From the NCBI RefSeq assembly GCF_002803085.1, contig NZ_NNBJ01000002.1:186001-250000 (forward strand): 64,000 bases of DNA, read 5' to 3'. Position numbers and translations under genes: made by a program. Shown here piece by piece: positions 54,092 through 62,999 of the stretch (position 1 is its first letter; each line of letters begins with the position of its first letter). Below the pieces are notes generated by a model. It did no database searches and was not told where the DNA came from. It saw only the letters and a list, made by a program, of their open reading frames with translations. The stretch is from Streptomyces sp. CB01201. Its GTDB lineage: Bacteria; Actinomycetota; Actinomycetes; Streptomycetales; Streptomycetaceae.

Positions 54092-54111
54092 CTGTCCTGT
54101 CGACAGGACAG
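54092..54111. promoter_or_regulatory. Perfect 20-bp palindrome between piperazate genes
   Basis: CTGTCCTGTCGACAGGACAG reads the same on both strands with no spacer, in the 389-base gene-free region (53988-54376) between the divergent KtzT-like and N-hydroxylase genes. It is probably an operator for a dimeric repressor. No iron-box (TTAGGTTAGG-like) sequence was seen in the region. Confidence 0.65.
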
Positions 54112-54376
54112 CCGGTGCGCGGAAGGCATTATGGCGAGCCCTCTTGCAATGGATTTCCCCGGGCATCTATGTTGACCTCGCGATGGTCTCCAGTGCAACA
54201 CTGAATGGGTGACTCTCGGGTCGCCGGTCGCGATATTCCGCGGGCATTCGAGAACTGATCAGAAGTGATCTCGACGCGAGCGACAGATTCCGGTCAGGGT
54301 TTCCTGGGTTACCGCAATCGGCCCATCGAAGATGTGGAAGTCCCTGTCGCGCGAGGCTAGCGGGAGAAAAGATCCT

Positions 54377-55696
54377 ATGGGTACAAGTGCACAACAGATA
54401 TGCGACGTGGTCGGCATCGGCTTCGGCCCGTCCAACCTGTCACTCGCCATCGCTCTGGAGGAGCACCGGGCCAACTCCCCGGCGCACCCGGTCACTGCCG
54501 AGTTCTTCGAGCGGCAGCCCGCGTTCGGCTGGCACCGCAACATGCTGCTGCCGTCGACGACGATGCAGGTGTCCTTCCTGAAGGACCTGGCCACTTTCCG
54601 CAATCCGGTTTCCCGGTTCAGTTTCGTCTCGTACCTGCACGCCACCGGTCGGCTGGCGAACTTCGTCAACACCCAGACGTTCTTCCCGACACGGCACCAA
54701 TTCCATCAGTACCTCGAATGGGCGGAATCGAGCCTTGCGGACCGCGTCACGTACAACGCGTCGGTCACGCGGATCGGACTGCCGCCCGAGGGATTTTCCG
54801 GGGCGTCCCCGTACCTACAGGTGGAAGTGAGGAACGGGGACGGTTCAGGCACCCGTCTGGTCAAGGCGCGCAACGTGGCCATCTCGACAGGGCTCGTGCC
54901 GAGGCTGCCGGAAGGCGTGCAATGCGATGAACGCGTGTGGCACAGCTCGGAGTTCCTGGAGAAGTTCCGGCGGATGGCTCCCGACGAGCTGAAGAGGGTG
55001 GCGGTCGTCGGCGCCGGCCAGAGCGCGGCCGAGATCACTAGGTTCCTGTACGACAGCCTCCCGCACGCACAGGTTTCCGCGATCATTCCGTCCTACGGAT
55101 ACTCCGTCGCCGACGACACTCCCTTCGCCAACCAGGTGTTCGACGCCAGTGCCGTCGACGACTACTACTTCGGCACGGCCCGCACGCGCGAAGCCTTCTG
55201 GCACTACCACAAGAACACGAACTACTCCGTGGTCGACGACGAGGTCATCAGGGACCTGCACCGACGGTCGTACGACGAGGAGGTGAGCGGCGTCAAGCGC
55301 CTCCACTTCCTGAACCTGACCAGGGTCAACGAGGTCAAGCGGGTCGGCCACGAGACACGCGTCCTGATGGAGTCGCTGCTGGACAATGGTTCGCAGGAGC
55401 TCGACGTGGACGCGCTCGTCTTCGCGAGCGGCTACGACGCCATGGAGCCGAGCGGGCTCCTGGGCGACCTCGACCGGTACTGCCTGCGCGATGCGGCCGG
55501 CCGGCACCGCGTGGAGCGCGACTACCGACTCGTCACCACGCCGGAACTGCCCTGCGGCATCTATCTCCAGGGCGGCACCGAGCACACCCACGGACTCAGC
55601 TCGTCGCTGCTCTCGAACATCGCGGTGCGCAGCGGTGAGATAGCCGACTCCATCGTCGAGGGGCGGGCCCGGAGCGAATGGGTGACGACGCCTTAG
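54377..55696 (+). CDS. L-ornithine N5 / L-lysine N6 monooxygenase
   Basis: 439 residues of the SidA/PvdA/IucD flavoprotein family. The FAD site GIGFGPSNLSLA lies near residue 13, the NADPH site VVGAGQSAAEI near 211, and the late FASGYDA motif near 350. The conserved C-terminal segment GTEHTHGLSSSLLSN is also present. It hydroxylates the side-chain amine using NADPH and O2. Ornithine is the likelier substrate given the KtzT-like gene next door; siderophore use is the alternative, but no siderophore synthetase is near. ATG at 54377 follows GGGAGA. A hairpin follows at 55725. Confidence 0.9.
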   Translation: MGTSAQQICDVVGIGFGPSNLSLAIALEEHRANSPAHPVTAEFFERQPAFGWHRNMLLPSTTMQVSFLKDLATFRNPVSRFSFVSYLHATGRLANFVNTQTFFPTRHQFHQYLEWAESSLADRVTYNASVTRIGLPPEGFSGASPYLQVEVRNGDGSGTRLVKARNVAISTGLVPRLPEGVQCDERVWHSSEFLEKFRRMAPDELKRVAVVGAGQSAAEITRFLYDSLPHAQVSAIIPSYGYSVADDTPFANQVFDASAVDDYYFGTARTREAFWHYHKNTNYSVVDDEVIRDLHRRSYDEEVSGVKRLHFLNLTRVNEVKRVGHETRVLMESLLDNGSQELDVDALVFASGYDAMEPSGLLGDLDRYCLRDAAGRHRVERDYRLVTTPELPCGIYLQGGTEHTHGLSSSLLSNIAVRSGEIADSIVEGRARSEWVTTP

Positions 55697-55724
55697 CCGA
55701 GCGCCGATCCTCCCGAGAAGTGGA

Positions 55725-55750
55725 GCGCCCCCTTGTCCACAAGGGGGCGC
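55725..55750 (+). terminator. Terminator of the N-hydroxylase gene
   Basis: Perfect 11-bp inverted repeat with a 4-base loop, 29 bases past the stop. The stem-loop includes an exact TTGTCCACA (55733-55741). Confidence 0.8.
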
Positions 55751-55918
55751 TTCCCGTGTGCGTTTCACCGCACCCGGTCGGCGCTCGGGATTGCGGAATC
55801 GCACTGCCGACCGCTGTTTCCCGCTGGAAGTGATCCGGTTTTGACTCACTCAAGACCAGCTTTGGACGGGCGGCCCAGGATTGGCTGATCCCAGTGGTCC
55901 ATGACAATTGGAGGAGAC

Positions 55919-55990
55919 GTGGTCCACCCGATGTTCCGGGCGGTGCGCCGAACGGCCGCATGCCTCTATCGTTCGGTGCCGATCCGGTGA
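55919..55990 (+). CDS. Possible 23-residue leader peptide before the thymidylyltransferase
   Basis: GTG at 55919 stands just behind GGAGGAG, the best ribosome site in this stretch. It opens a 23-codon frame ending in TGA at 55988-55990. That stop overlaps the GTG start of the thymidylyltransferase, which itself has no Shine-Dalgarno sequence. This layout suggests translational coupling. The peptide has no recognisable sequence and the arrangement could be accidental. Confidence 0.35.
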   Translation: MVHPMFRAVRRTAACLYRSVPIR

Positions 55991-56892
55991 AGGGCATAGT
56001 TCTGGCGGGGGGGAACGGGACACGACTGCAGCCCCTCACCCTCGTGGGCTCCAAACAGCTCGCCCCGGTCTACGACAAGCCCATGATCTATTACCCGTTG
56101 TCCATGCTCATGCTCGCGGGCATCGACGACGTCCTCATCATCGCGCGCCCCACAGAAATCGATCTGTTCCGGAAGCTGTTCGGAAACGGCAGCAGGCTGG
56201 GCATGTGCATCGACTATGCGGCCCAGGACCAGCCGCGGGGCATCGCCGACGCCTTCCGGGTCGGGGCCGACCACATCAAGGGCGAGGAGTGCGCCCTCAT
56301 CCTGGGCGACAACCTCTTCCACGGCGCGAAGCTGCCCGCCATGTTGCGGAGGGCGGCAAGGGACCTGCGGGGCTGTCTGCTCTTCGGCCACCAGGTCGCC
56401 GAGCCCCAGCACTTCGGCGTCGCCGAGATCGACGAGAAGGGCCGGCTCGTCTCCATCGAGGAGAAGCCGGAGCACCCGCGCTCCAACCTCGCGATTCCGG
56501 GGCTGTACTTCTTCGACCACACCGTGACCGACATCGCGCGGAACCTGCGGCCCTCCGCACGCGGCGAGCTGGAGATCACGGACGTCCTGACGGCGTATCT
56601 GGCGGAGGGCCGCGCCGACCTGGTCTGGCTGGGCAGGGGCGTCACCTGGCTGGACACCGGGACCCACGAATCCCTGCTGGACGCGGGGCGGTTCGTGCGG
56701 GACATGCAGCACCACCAGGGAACGAGCATCGGCTGTGTCGAAGAGATCGCGATGCTCATGGACTTCATCAGCGCGGAGGAGTGCTACGAGCTCGGCGCCG
56801 CGATGGACACGTCGCCCTACGGCCAGTACGTCATGGCAACCGCCCGCGAGTACCGCCGGAACCCGGCATTCGCCAACTTCCTGGAGGACTGA
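55987..56892 (+). CDS. rfbA: Glucose-1-phosphate thymidylyltransferase
   Basis: 301 residues. It joins dTTP and glucose-1-phosphate to dTDP-glucose, the first step of deoxysugar synthesis. The N-terminal nucleotide loop KGIVLAGGNGTRLQPLT, KQLAPVYDKPMIYYPLS, and the metal Asp in LILGDNLFHG are complete. GTG at 55987 places the fold at residue 1 as in RmlA. The in-frame extension to 55894 has no sense. The gene is probably coupled to a small upstream frame. The stop shares one base with the rfbB start. Confidence 0.95.
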   Translation: MKGIVLAGGNGTRLQPLTLVGSKQLAPVYDKPMIYYPLSMLMLAGIDDVLIIARPTEIDLFRKLFGNGSRLGMCIDYAAQDQPRGIADAFRVGADHIKGEECALILGDNLFHGAKLPAMLRRAARDLRGCLLFGHQVAEPQHFGVAEIDEKGRLVSIEEKPEHPRSNLAIPGLYFFDHTVTDIARNLRPSARGELEITDVLTAYLAEGRADLVWLGRGVTWLDTGTHESLLDAGRFVRDMQHHQGTSIGCVEEIAMLMDFISAEECYELGAAMDTSPYGQYVMATAREYRRNPAFANFLED

Positions 56893-57875
56893 TGCATCTC
56901 CTGGTCACCGGCGCCGCCGGTTTCATCGGGTCCCAGTACGCACGCATGCTGCTCGCGCCCGACCGCGAGGAGACGGCGGCGGACGTCTCCCATGTCACCG
57001 TGCTGGACAAGCTCACCTACGCCGGCCGGCGCGACAACCTCGACCTCACCGACCCTCGGCTGACGTTCGTCCAGGGCGACATCTGCGACCCTGAGGTCGT
57101 CGACCGGGTCATGGCCCGGGCCGACCAGGTGGTGCACTTCGCCGCGGAATCGCATGTCGACCGTTCCATCGCCGGGGCGGACGCGTTCGTACGCACCAAC
57201 GTGAGCGGCACCCAGACGCTCCTTGATGCCGCACTGCGCCACGCCGTGGGCCGCTTCGTGCACGTGTCCACCGACGAGGTCTACGGATCCATCGCGACCG
57301 GCTCCTTCACCGAGACGGACACCCTGGGCCCCAACTCGCCGTATGCGGCGTCCAAGGCATCCTCCGACCTCATCGCCCTCTCCTACCACCGCACGCACGG
57401 CCTGGATGTCCGGGTCACCCGCTGCTGCAACAACTACGGCCCGCGGCAGTTCCCCGAGAAGGTCATTCCGCTGTTCGTCACGCGCCTGCTCGACGGCGGC
57501 GAGGTGCCGCTGTACGGCGACGGCGAGAACGTTCGCGACTGGCTGCACGTCGAGGACCACTGCCGTGGCGTGGACCTGGTGCGCACCGGCGGAACCGCCG
57601 GCGAGATCTACAACATCAGCGGCGGAACCGAGTTGACCAACGTGGAGCTGACCGAACTGCTGCTCAAGGCATGCGGCAGCAGCTGGGACCAGGTGCGCCA
57701 CGTGGCGGACCGCAAGGGCCACGACCGGCGCTACTCGGTCGACGACGACAAGGCCCGCACCCAGCTCGGCTACCGCCCTCAGCGGGACTTCGAGGCCGGT
57801 CTCGCCGAGACGGTCGCCTGGTACCGGGACAACCGCGCCTGGTGGGAGCCGCTCGGCCGCGGCGCCACATCCTGA
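56892..57875 (+). CDS. rfbB: dTDP-glucose 4,6-dehydratase
   Basis: 327 residues of the extended SDR family. NAD site TGAAGFIGSQY, catalytic STDEVYG (Thr, Asp, Glu) near residue 127, YAASK with the active Tyr and Lys near 151, and the RmlB-specific RCCNNYGPRQFPEKVIPLF are present. It makes dTDP-4-keto-6-deoxyglucose, the branch point for the remaining sugar genes. TGATG overlap with rfbA, with GGAGG in the rfbA end serving as ribosome site. Confidence 0.96.
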   Translation: MHLLVTGAAGFIGSQYARMLLAPDREETAADVSHVTVLDKLTYAGRRDNLDLTDPRLTFVQGDICDPEVVDRVMARADQVVHFAAESHVDRSIAGADAFVRTNVSGTQTLLDAALRHAVGRFVHVSTDEVYGSIATGSFTETDTLGPNSPYAASKASSDLIALSYHRTHGLDVRVTRCCNNYGPRQFPEKVIPLFVTRLLDGGEVPLYGDGENVRDWLHVEDHCRGVDLVRTGGTAGEIYNISGGTELTNVELTELLLKACGSSWDQVRHVADRKGHDRRYSVDDDKARTQLGYRPQRDFEAGLAETVAWYRDNRAWWEPLGRGATS

Positions 57876-57939
57876 CCGAGCAGTCCCCTCGGCCCCGCCG
57901 GGGCCCACTTCACCGAACCCGTATTCCTCAGGAGGATCT

Positions 57940-58929
57940 GTGGCACCACCACGCCCGCTGCGCATCGGCGTCCTGGGCTGCGCTGACATCGCGTGGCGCC
58001 GTACCCTCCCGGCGATGGCCGCGGCGCCCGACATCGAGGTGGCCGCCGTCGCCAGCCGGGACCCGGGCAAGGCGGACCGCTTCGCCGCCGCGTTCGGGTG
58101 TGCGTCGGTGTCGGGGTACGAGGCGCTCCTCGCGTCCTCCGGCATCGACGCCGTCTACGTACCGCTTCCGGCGATGCTGCACGCGGAGTGGGTCGAGAAG
58201 GCGCTGCGCGCCGGGAAGCACGTCCTGGCCGAGAAGCCGCTGACCGGGGACGCGGAGAGTGCCGGACAACTGCTGCGACTCGCCGACTCGCTGGGTCTCG
58301 TGCTCCTGGAGAACGTCGCCTTCCCGCACCACGCACAACATGCCCGGGTGGCGAAGCTGATCGCCGACGGAGTCATCGGTGACGTACGGGACTTCACGAG
58401 CGTGTTCACGATTCCGCCACTGCCCGAGGACGACATCCGCCACCAGCCGGACGTCGGCGGTGGCGCCCTGCTGGACATGGGGATCTACCCGATCCACGCA
58501 GCCCTCCACCACCTCGGATCAGACATCGAGGTGGTCCATGCCGTGCTGCGGGTGGGCGCCCGGACCGGCGCAGTGGTGTCCGGCCGGATCCTCGCGTGCA
58601 CGCCCGGCGGGGTGACGGCCGACTTGGTCTTCGGAATGGAGCACTCGTACCGGTCGAGCTGCGAGTTCGCGGGAACCCGCGGGCGGCTGTGGCTCGACCG
58701 TGCGTTCACGCCGCAGCCGACGTTCCAACCGGTCGTGCGCATCGACCGGCAGGACCACCACGAGGAGATCACGCTCCGCGCCGACGACCAGTTCGCCAAC
58801 GTCGTCCGGTACTTCGCCGCGGCGGTCCGGATGGAGGCCGGCACGGCCGACCGCACGGCGGCGAGCCTGCGCCAGGCCCAGCTCGTCCGGGATGCCGAGC
58901 GGACGGCGATGCGGATCGAGGTCCCGTAG
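57940..58929 (+). CDS. NDP-hexose 3-ketoreductase (Gfo/Idh/MocA family)
   Basis: 329 residues. Rossmann motif IGVLGCADIAWRRTLPA, the EKPL motif with the conserved Lys (VLAEKPLTGD), and GGGALLDMGIYPIHAALH are typical of the sugar 3-ketoreductases such as KijD10, SpnN and UrdT. It reduces the unstable 3,4-diketo product of the 2,3-dehydratase, completing C-2 deoxygenation. GTG at 57940 follows AGGAGGATCT. A 6-bp hairpin precedes it at 57891-57905. It ends 15 bases from the convergent 2,3-dehydratase gene. Confidence 0.9.
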   Translation: MAPPRPLRIGVLGCADIAWRRTLPAMAAAPDIEVAAVASRDPGKADRFAAAFGCASVSGYEALLASSGIDAVYVPLPAMLHAEWVEKALRAGKHVLAEKPLTGDAESAGQLLRLADSLGLVLLENVAFPHHAQHARVAKLIADGVIGDVRDFTSVFTIPPLPEDDIRHQPDVGGGALLDMGIYPIHAALHHLGSDIEVVHAVLRVGARTGAVVSGRILACTPGGVTADLVFGMEHSYRSSCEFAGTRGRLWLDRAFTPQPTFQPVVRIDRQDHHEEITLRADDQFANVVRYFAAAVRMEAGTADRTAASLRQAQLVRDAERTAMRIEVP

Positions 58930-58944
58930 CCTCGGCGACGGGCT

Positions 58945-60330
58945 TCAGGCCTTCAGCGTGTTCAGACAGATCAGGAGCGTCCGCGCCTGGACGCTGACGT
59001 AGTGGCTGTACTGGGCGAGGGCGGCCAGCTGGTCGCGCGAGACCCAGCGGAACCCGGGCGGGGCGTCGAGCGGCGCCTCGCTCTCGTCGGCCTCCACGAC
59101 GAGGTAGCGGCTCACCGCGTCGAGGAAGCGTCCGCCCTCTTCGGAGTGCAGCGCCGAGTAGCGGACCCGGGACGGGTCGGGCGCCGTCACCAGGTCCAGG
59201 AAGGGCGGCCTGTCCCCGGCGGACAGATGCGCGTAGTTGCCGGGCGTGCACTGGACGGTGGGGCCGAGCTCCGCGTCCAGGAAGCCACCCTCAGCGCAGG
59301 CGCGCACGAGCACGTGCGGCACGCCCTCGATGGAGCGGGTCAGAAAGGCGACGATGCCTTGTCCACGGGGTTCGAACAGGGGCTGGGTCCAGCGGCTGAC
59401 CTCGCGGTTGCCCGCTTCCACGGACACGGCCACGACACGGAAGTACCGGTCGTCCTCGTGGTCGACCGTGTGGGTGCCGGTCGTCCAGCCCGGCAGGCCG
59501 GACAGCGGGACGCGTTCCCCGCGGATCGGGGTCACGGAGCGTACGGCGGAGAGCCAGGAGAGCAGCTCCGTGTCGGAGTGCAGGGCATGGGACGCGCTCG
59601 GGCCGGGCAGGCCGGCCAGGGCCGATCGGGCGTCCATGTTCACCGTGTTGTCGTGGCCGAGGAGTTCATGGATCTGGCCCAGGGTGAGCCAGCGGAAGTC
59701 CTCGTGCTCCGGCACCGGACCGATCGCCTCGACGACCATGTTGCGGTTGCGCTTGCGGTGGAACCAGGAACCGTGCTCCGACTGGAGCACGTCTGACAGG
59801 ACGCGGCCCCGGGACGGGTCGGTGAAGTACTCCAGATGACGGACGGCCGAGCCCTTGTGGACCTGGGTGTAGTTGCTGTACGTCGCCTGCACTGTGGGCG
59901 ACAGTTGCAGCAACTCGGGGTTGCCGGGCTCCATTTTGGCCTGCATCAGGAAGTGCAGGACCCCGTCGAACTCCCGGGCCAGAATGCCCAGGATGCCGAC
60001 CTCGGGCTGGACGATGATGGGCTGGTGCCACTGGACGCGATCGGGTTCCTCACCGACACCGGCGCGCAGCCCTTCCACGGTGAAGAAGCGGCCGCTGCGG
60101 TGCACGAGATTCCCGGTCTCCGGGGCGAACGACCAGCCGTCGAGAGAGCCGAAGGGGATGCGGTCCACCGTGAAGCGGACTTCCTCGCGGCGCCGGCGGA
60201 GCCAGCCGCGGATCTCGTCCGCGGACTCGCCCGTCAGCGTGGCGGCGGACCGCGCGACGCGGCCGGGCAGCGTGGCGTCCTGTCGGGCCCTGAGCGCCGG
60301 TCGCGGCGACGTGTCCTGCGGGGCGGTCAT
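58945..60330 (-). CDS. dTDP-4-keto-6-deoxyglucose 2,3-dehydratase
   Basis: 461 residues made of two similar halves, each with WxQPL/I, a QAKxEPGN- or [13 protein letters not shown] stretch, [11 protein letters not shown] or [11 protein letters not shown], and a RYLVVEA- or NMVVEA-like end. This is the internal duplication of the TylX3/SpnO/EryBVI family that removes the C-2 hydroxyl. ATG at 60330 overlaps the stop of the 3-dehydrase gene (ATGA). The long open extension upstream is a shadow of that gene. Confidence 0.93.
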   Translation of the reverse strand: MTAPQDTSPRPALRARQDATLPGRVARSAATLTGESADEIRGWLRRRREEVRFTVDRIPFGSLDGWSFAPETGNLVHRSGRFFTVEGLRAGVGEEPDRVQWHQPIIVQPEVGILGILAREFDGVLHFLMQAKMEPGNPELLQLSPTVQATYSNYTQVHKGSAVRHLEYFTDPSRGRVLSDVLQSEHGSWFHRKRNRNMVVEAIGPVPEHEDFRWLTLGQIHELLGHDNTVNMDARSALAGLPGPSASHALHSDTELLSWLSAVRSVTPIRGERVPLSGLPGWTTGTHTVDHEDDRYFRVVAVSVEAGNREVSRWTQPLFEPRGQGIVAFLTRSIEGVPHVLVRACAEGGFLDAELGPTVQCTPGNYAHLSAGDRPPFLDLVTAPDPSRVRYSALHSEEGGRFLDAVSRYLVVEADESEAPLDAPPGFRWVSRDQLAALAQYSHYVSVQARTLLICLNTLKA

Positions 60331-61631
60331 CGGTGGCTTCCCACGAACTCGGACACGGAGGAGATGACGTAGTCGAGCATCTCGTCGGTGAGGCCGGGAT
60401 AGACGCCTACCCAGAAGGTGTGGTCGGTCACGATGTCGCTGTTGGTGAGCGTGCCGGAGACCCTGAACTCGCGGTCGGCATAGGCCGGGTGGCGCGTCAG
60501 GTTCCCAGCGAACAGCCTGCGCGTGCCGATCTTCCGGCTCTCCAGGAAGTTCACCAGCTCCGACCGGTGGAAGGGTGCGTCGGGGTCGACGGTGATGACG
60601 AAGCCGAACCAGCTCGGGTCGCTGCCCGCAGTGGGCTCCGGCAGCAGTAGCCACGGCACGTCCGCGAGGCCCTCCCGCAGCCGGCGCCAGTTGCGCCGCC
60701 GCGCCGCGCAGAAGTCGTCGAGCTTCTCCAGCTGGGTCAGACCGAGCGCGGCTTGGAGGTCGGTCGCCTTGAGGTTGTAACCCACGTGGGAGAAGATGTA
60801 CTTGTGGTCGTAGCCGGCTGGCAGCGTCCCCATCTGGTAGCCGAACCGCTTGCGGCAGGTGTCGCTCTCGCCCGGCTCGCACCAGCAGTCCCGGCCCCAG
60901 TCCCGCAGTGACTCCACGATCCGGGCCAGCGCCAGGTTCGAGGTGAGCACGCAGCCGCCCTCTCCCATGGTGAGGTGGTGGGCCGGATAGAAGCTGACGG
61001 TCGTGAGGTCGCCGAACGTGCCGACGAGCTGCCCCTTGTAGGTGGTGCCGACCGCGTCGCAGGAGTCCTCGATCAGCAGGAGGCCGTGCTCCTCGGCGAG
61101 CTGTGCCACCTCCGCGACCTCGAAGGGGTTGCCGAGGGCGTGCGCGACGATGATGGCCCGGGTACGGGGACCGATCGCCTTCTCGATGCGCTCGGCCGTG
61201 GTGTTGTACGTGTGCAGGTCGATGTCCACGAAGACGGGGACGAGACCGTTCTGCAGGATCGGGTTCACAGTGGTGGGGAAGCCCGCAGCCACCGTGATCA
61301 CTTCGTCGCCGGGCCTCAGCCTGCGGTCCCCGAGCTGCGGAGACGTCAGGGCGGTGATGGCCAGGAGGTTCGCCGAGGAGCCTGAGTTGGTCAGGTGCGC
61401 CTTGCGCCTCTTCATCCTGCGGGCGAACGACGTCTCGAACTTGCGGGACGACTTGCCCGCCGCGATGCGCATGTCCAGGGCGGCCTCGACGAGCGCTGCC
61501 CGGTCGTTCTCGTCGAGCACCGCGCCGGAGGGCCAGATCTCCGTGACGCCGGGAACGAAGGCCCGGTCGTTCTGGACGTCCAGATGGTACTTGCGGACCT
61601 CATCGAGGATGTGCGCGGCCCGATCACTCAT
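60327..61631 (-). CDS. E1-type NDP-hexose 3-dehydrase (DegT fold, PLP and [2Fe-2S])
   Basis: 434 residues of the DegT/DnrJ/EryC1 fold. The PLP Lys is replaced by His219 in [14 protein letters not shown], the mark of C-3 deoxygenases (Yersinia E1, SpnQ, ColD-related), not aminotransferases. Cys191, Cys249, Cys251 and Cys259 ([12 protein letters not shown]) match the [2Fe-2S] ligands of E1. It removes the C-3 hydroxyl using a reductase partner that is not in the window and may be general. It overlaps the ketoreductase gene by 8 bases and the 2,3-dehydratase gene by 4. Confidence 0.93.
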   Translation of the reverse strand: MSDRAAHILDEVRKYHLDVQNDRAFVPGVTEIWPSGAVLDENDRAALVEAALDMRIAAGKSSRKFETSFARRMKRRKAHLTNSGSSANLLAITALTSPQLGDRRLRPGDEVITVAAGFPTTVNPILQNGLVPVFVDIDLHTYNTTAERIEKAIGPRTRAIIVAHALGNPFEVAEVAQLAEEHGLLLIEDSCDAVGTTYKGQLVGTFGDLTTVSFYPAHHLTMGEGGCVLTSNLALARIVESLRDWGRDCWCEPGESDTCRKRFGYQMGTLPAGYDHKYIFSHVGYNLKATDLQAALGLTQLEKLDDFCAARRRNWRRLREGLADVPWLLLPEPTAGSDPSWFGFVITVDPDAPFHRSELVNFLESRKIGTRRLFAGNLTRHPAYADREFRVSGTLTNSDIVTDHTFWVGVYPGLTDEMLDYVISSVSEFVGSHR

Positions 61632-62676
61632 TACTGTCCTTCCCTCGGCCGTTGGCCGTCGCGGAGTTGGGTCCTTGTGGGGCCTCGGAGCCGGGCACTC
61701 CCGTGGCCGCGAGCAGATCGCGGACGGAGTCCGTCAGGATGCGGCGCGGTGCCCAGCCGAGCAGTCGACGTGCCCGTGAGATGTCAAGGCGCTGCCACAG
61801 GGTGTCCGAGCGGCTCGCCTGCGCGGCCTGTTCCTCCTGTACGAGGACGGAGCGGCCACTGCACGTGATCATCAGGTCGACGAGCTTGCGGATCGGAACG
61901 GTTTCGCCCCGCCCGATGTTGACGACGGCCCCCGCGTCGGCGATCGCGGCCGCCGGGATCCGGGCCGCGGCGACGACGGCCTCGGCCACGTCCCGCACAT
62001 CCACCACGTCGCGGTGGGCGAGCAGCGGGGCGAGCCGCAGCACGTCGTGCCCCGCCGCCAGGTTGGCGGCCACGGTCCCGGGCAGGCTGCCCGGCGGGGC
62101 GCCCGGCCCGCACGTGACGGAGACGCGCAGCACGAGCCCGTTGACCTCCCGGGCCTGGACGGCGCGGACGACGGTGCGGGTGCCCGCCAGTTTGGTGCGG
62201 CCGTAGGCGGTCGCCGGCGCGGGCGTCCAGTCCTCGTCGATGAAGTCGTCGGGACCGGCGGGCCCGTACTCGTGGGTGCTGCCGAGCTGGATGAGACGGG
62301 GCCGGTGCGGCAGGGCGGCGACGGCGTGCGTCAGCCGCTCGACCAGGTGCGCGTTGAGCTCGGTCATCTCGTCCTCGGTGCCCTCCCAGACCGCGCCCAC
62401 GGCGTTCACCACGACCTGCGCCCCGGAGTCGACGCACAGGCGCGTGAGCTCGGCGGAGCCGGCGGTGGCGAGGTCGAGATGCACGGTGTCGGGCACGACA
62501 TCCCGGGCCCCGGCCCGAGGCTCGCCGCCCGGTCCGTTCACACCGTCACGGCGGGCACCCCGGCTGACCCGGATCACCCGGGCGCCCGCCGCGGCGAACG
62601 CGGTGCAGATGTGCTGGCCCAGGTAGCCGGTCGCGCCCAGTACGAGGACCGATTGGCCGGTCAGTACTCGGCTCAC
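61624..62676 (-). CDS. NDP-hexose 4-ketoreductase (SDR family)
   Basis: 350 residues. [18 protein letters not shown] is the NAD(P) site, STHEYGP precedes the catalytic Tyr and Lys in [10 protein letters not shown], and [14 protein letters not shown] and the later VNIGRG are typical of extended SDR sugar enzymes. In this operon it most likely reduces the 4-keto group as the last step to a dTDP-2,3,6-trideoxyhexose. GTG at 62676 is the best start; AAGGACA lies about 12 bases upstream. It is the first gene of a three-gene minus-strand operon. Confidence 0.87.
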   Translation of the reverse strand: MSRVLTGQSVLVLGATGYLGQHICTAFAAAGARVIRVSRGARRDGVNGPGGEPRAGARDVVPDTVHLDLATAGSAELTRLCVDSGAQVVVNAVGAVWEGTEDEMTELNAHLVERLTHAVAALPHRPRLIQLGSTHEYGPAGPDDFIDEDWTPAPATAYGRTKLAGTRTVVRAVQAREVNGLVLRVSVTCGPGAPPGSLPGTVAANLAAGHDVLRLAPLLAHRDVVDVRDVAEAVVAAARIPAAAIADAGAVVNIGRGETVPIRKLVDLMITCSGRSVLVQEEQAAQASRSDTLWQRLDISRARRLLGWAPRRILTDSVRDLLAATGVPGSEAPQGPNSATANGRGKDSNE

Positions 62677-62848
62677 GGGCGGGCACTGTCCTTGTCGTAG
62701 GCCGTGCCCGTAGTGAGCGCGGTGGCCATGGCGTCGATCCGGACGCATTGAACCTTGGTCAACTGAGTCTGAAAGCTCCCTGCCATCCGGCCCTCCCACT
62801 CTGTAAGTGCTCCACACGAACCGGTGCGGCGAGTCTGGCGCGCGCGGC

Positions 62849-62950
62849 TAAAGCGGATCTAGGCCCGGTCTTTCGCGTTGGGCGGAGGGGGATCGCGACG
62901 GTCCCCGGTTCGGTTCACGGCGGGCCTAGAACAGTTCAAGGTCCGCTTAA
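62849..62950. promoter_or_regulatory. Nested inverted repeats in the divergent sugar/glycosyltransferase promoter
   Basis: Outer arms TAAAGCGGA (62849-62857) and TCCGCTTAA (62942-62950) enclose inner arms CTAGGCCCG (62859-62867) and CGGGCCTAG (62921-62929). The whole lies in the 323-base gene-free region between the divergent ketoreductase operon and the glycosyltransferase gene. Confidence 0.55.
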
Positions 62951-62999
62951 GCCGGGTCGGCGACGGTTCGACCTACCGGATTCTATGGAGGAGTTGACT

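Noticed and set aside
53988..54376. Iron-box (DmdR1/IdeR) control of the N-hydroxylase, as for a siderophore gene
   Set aside because: No TTAGGTTAGG-like palindrome was found in the region.
60327..61631. Sugar aminotransferase
   Set aside because: The PLP-binding Lys is replaced by His and Fe-S Cys ligands are present, so it is a 3-dehydrase.
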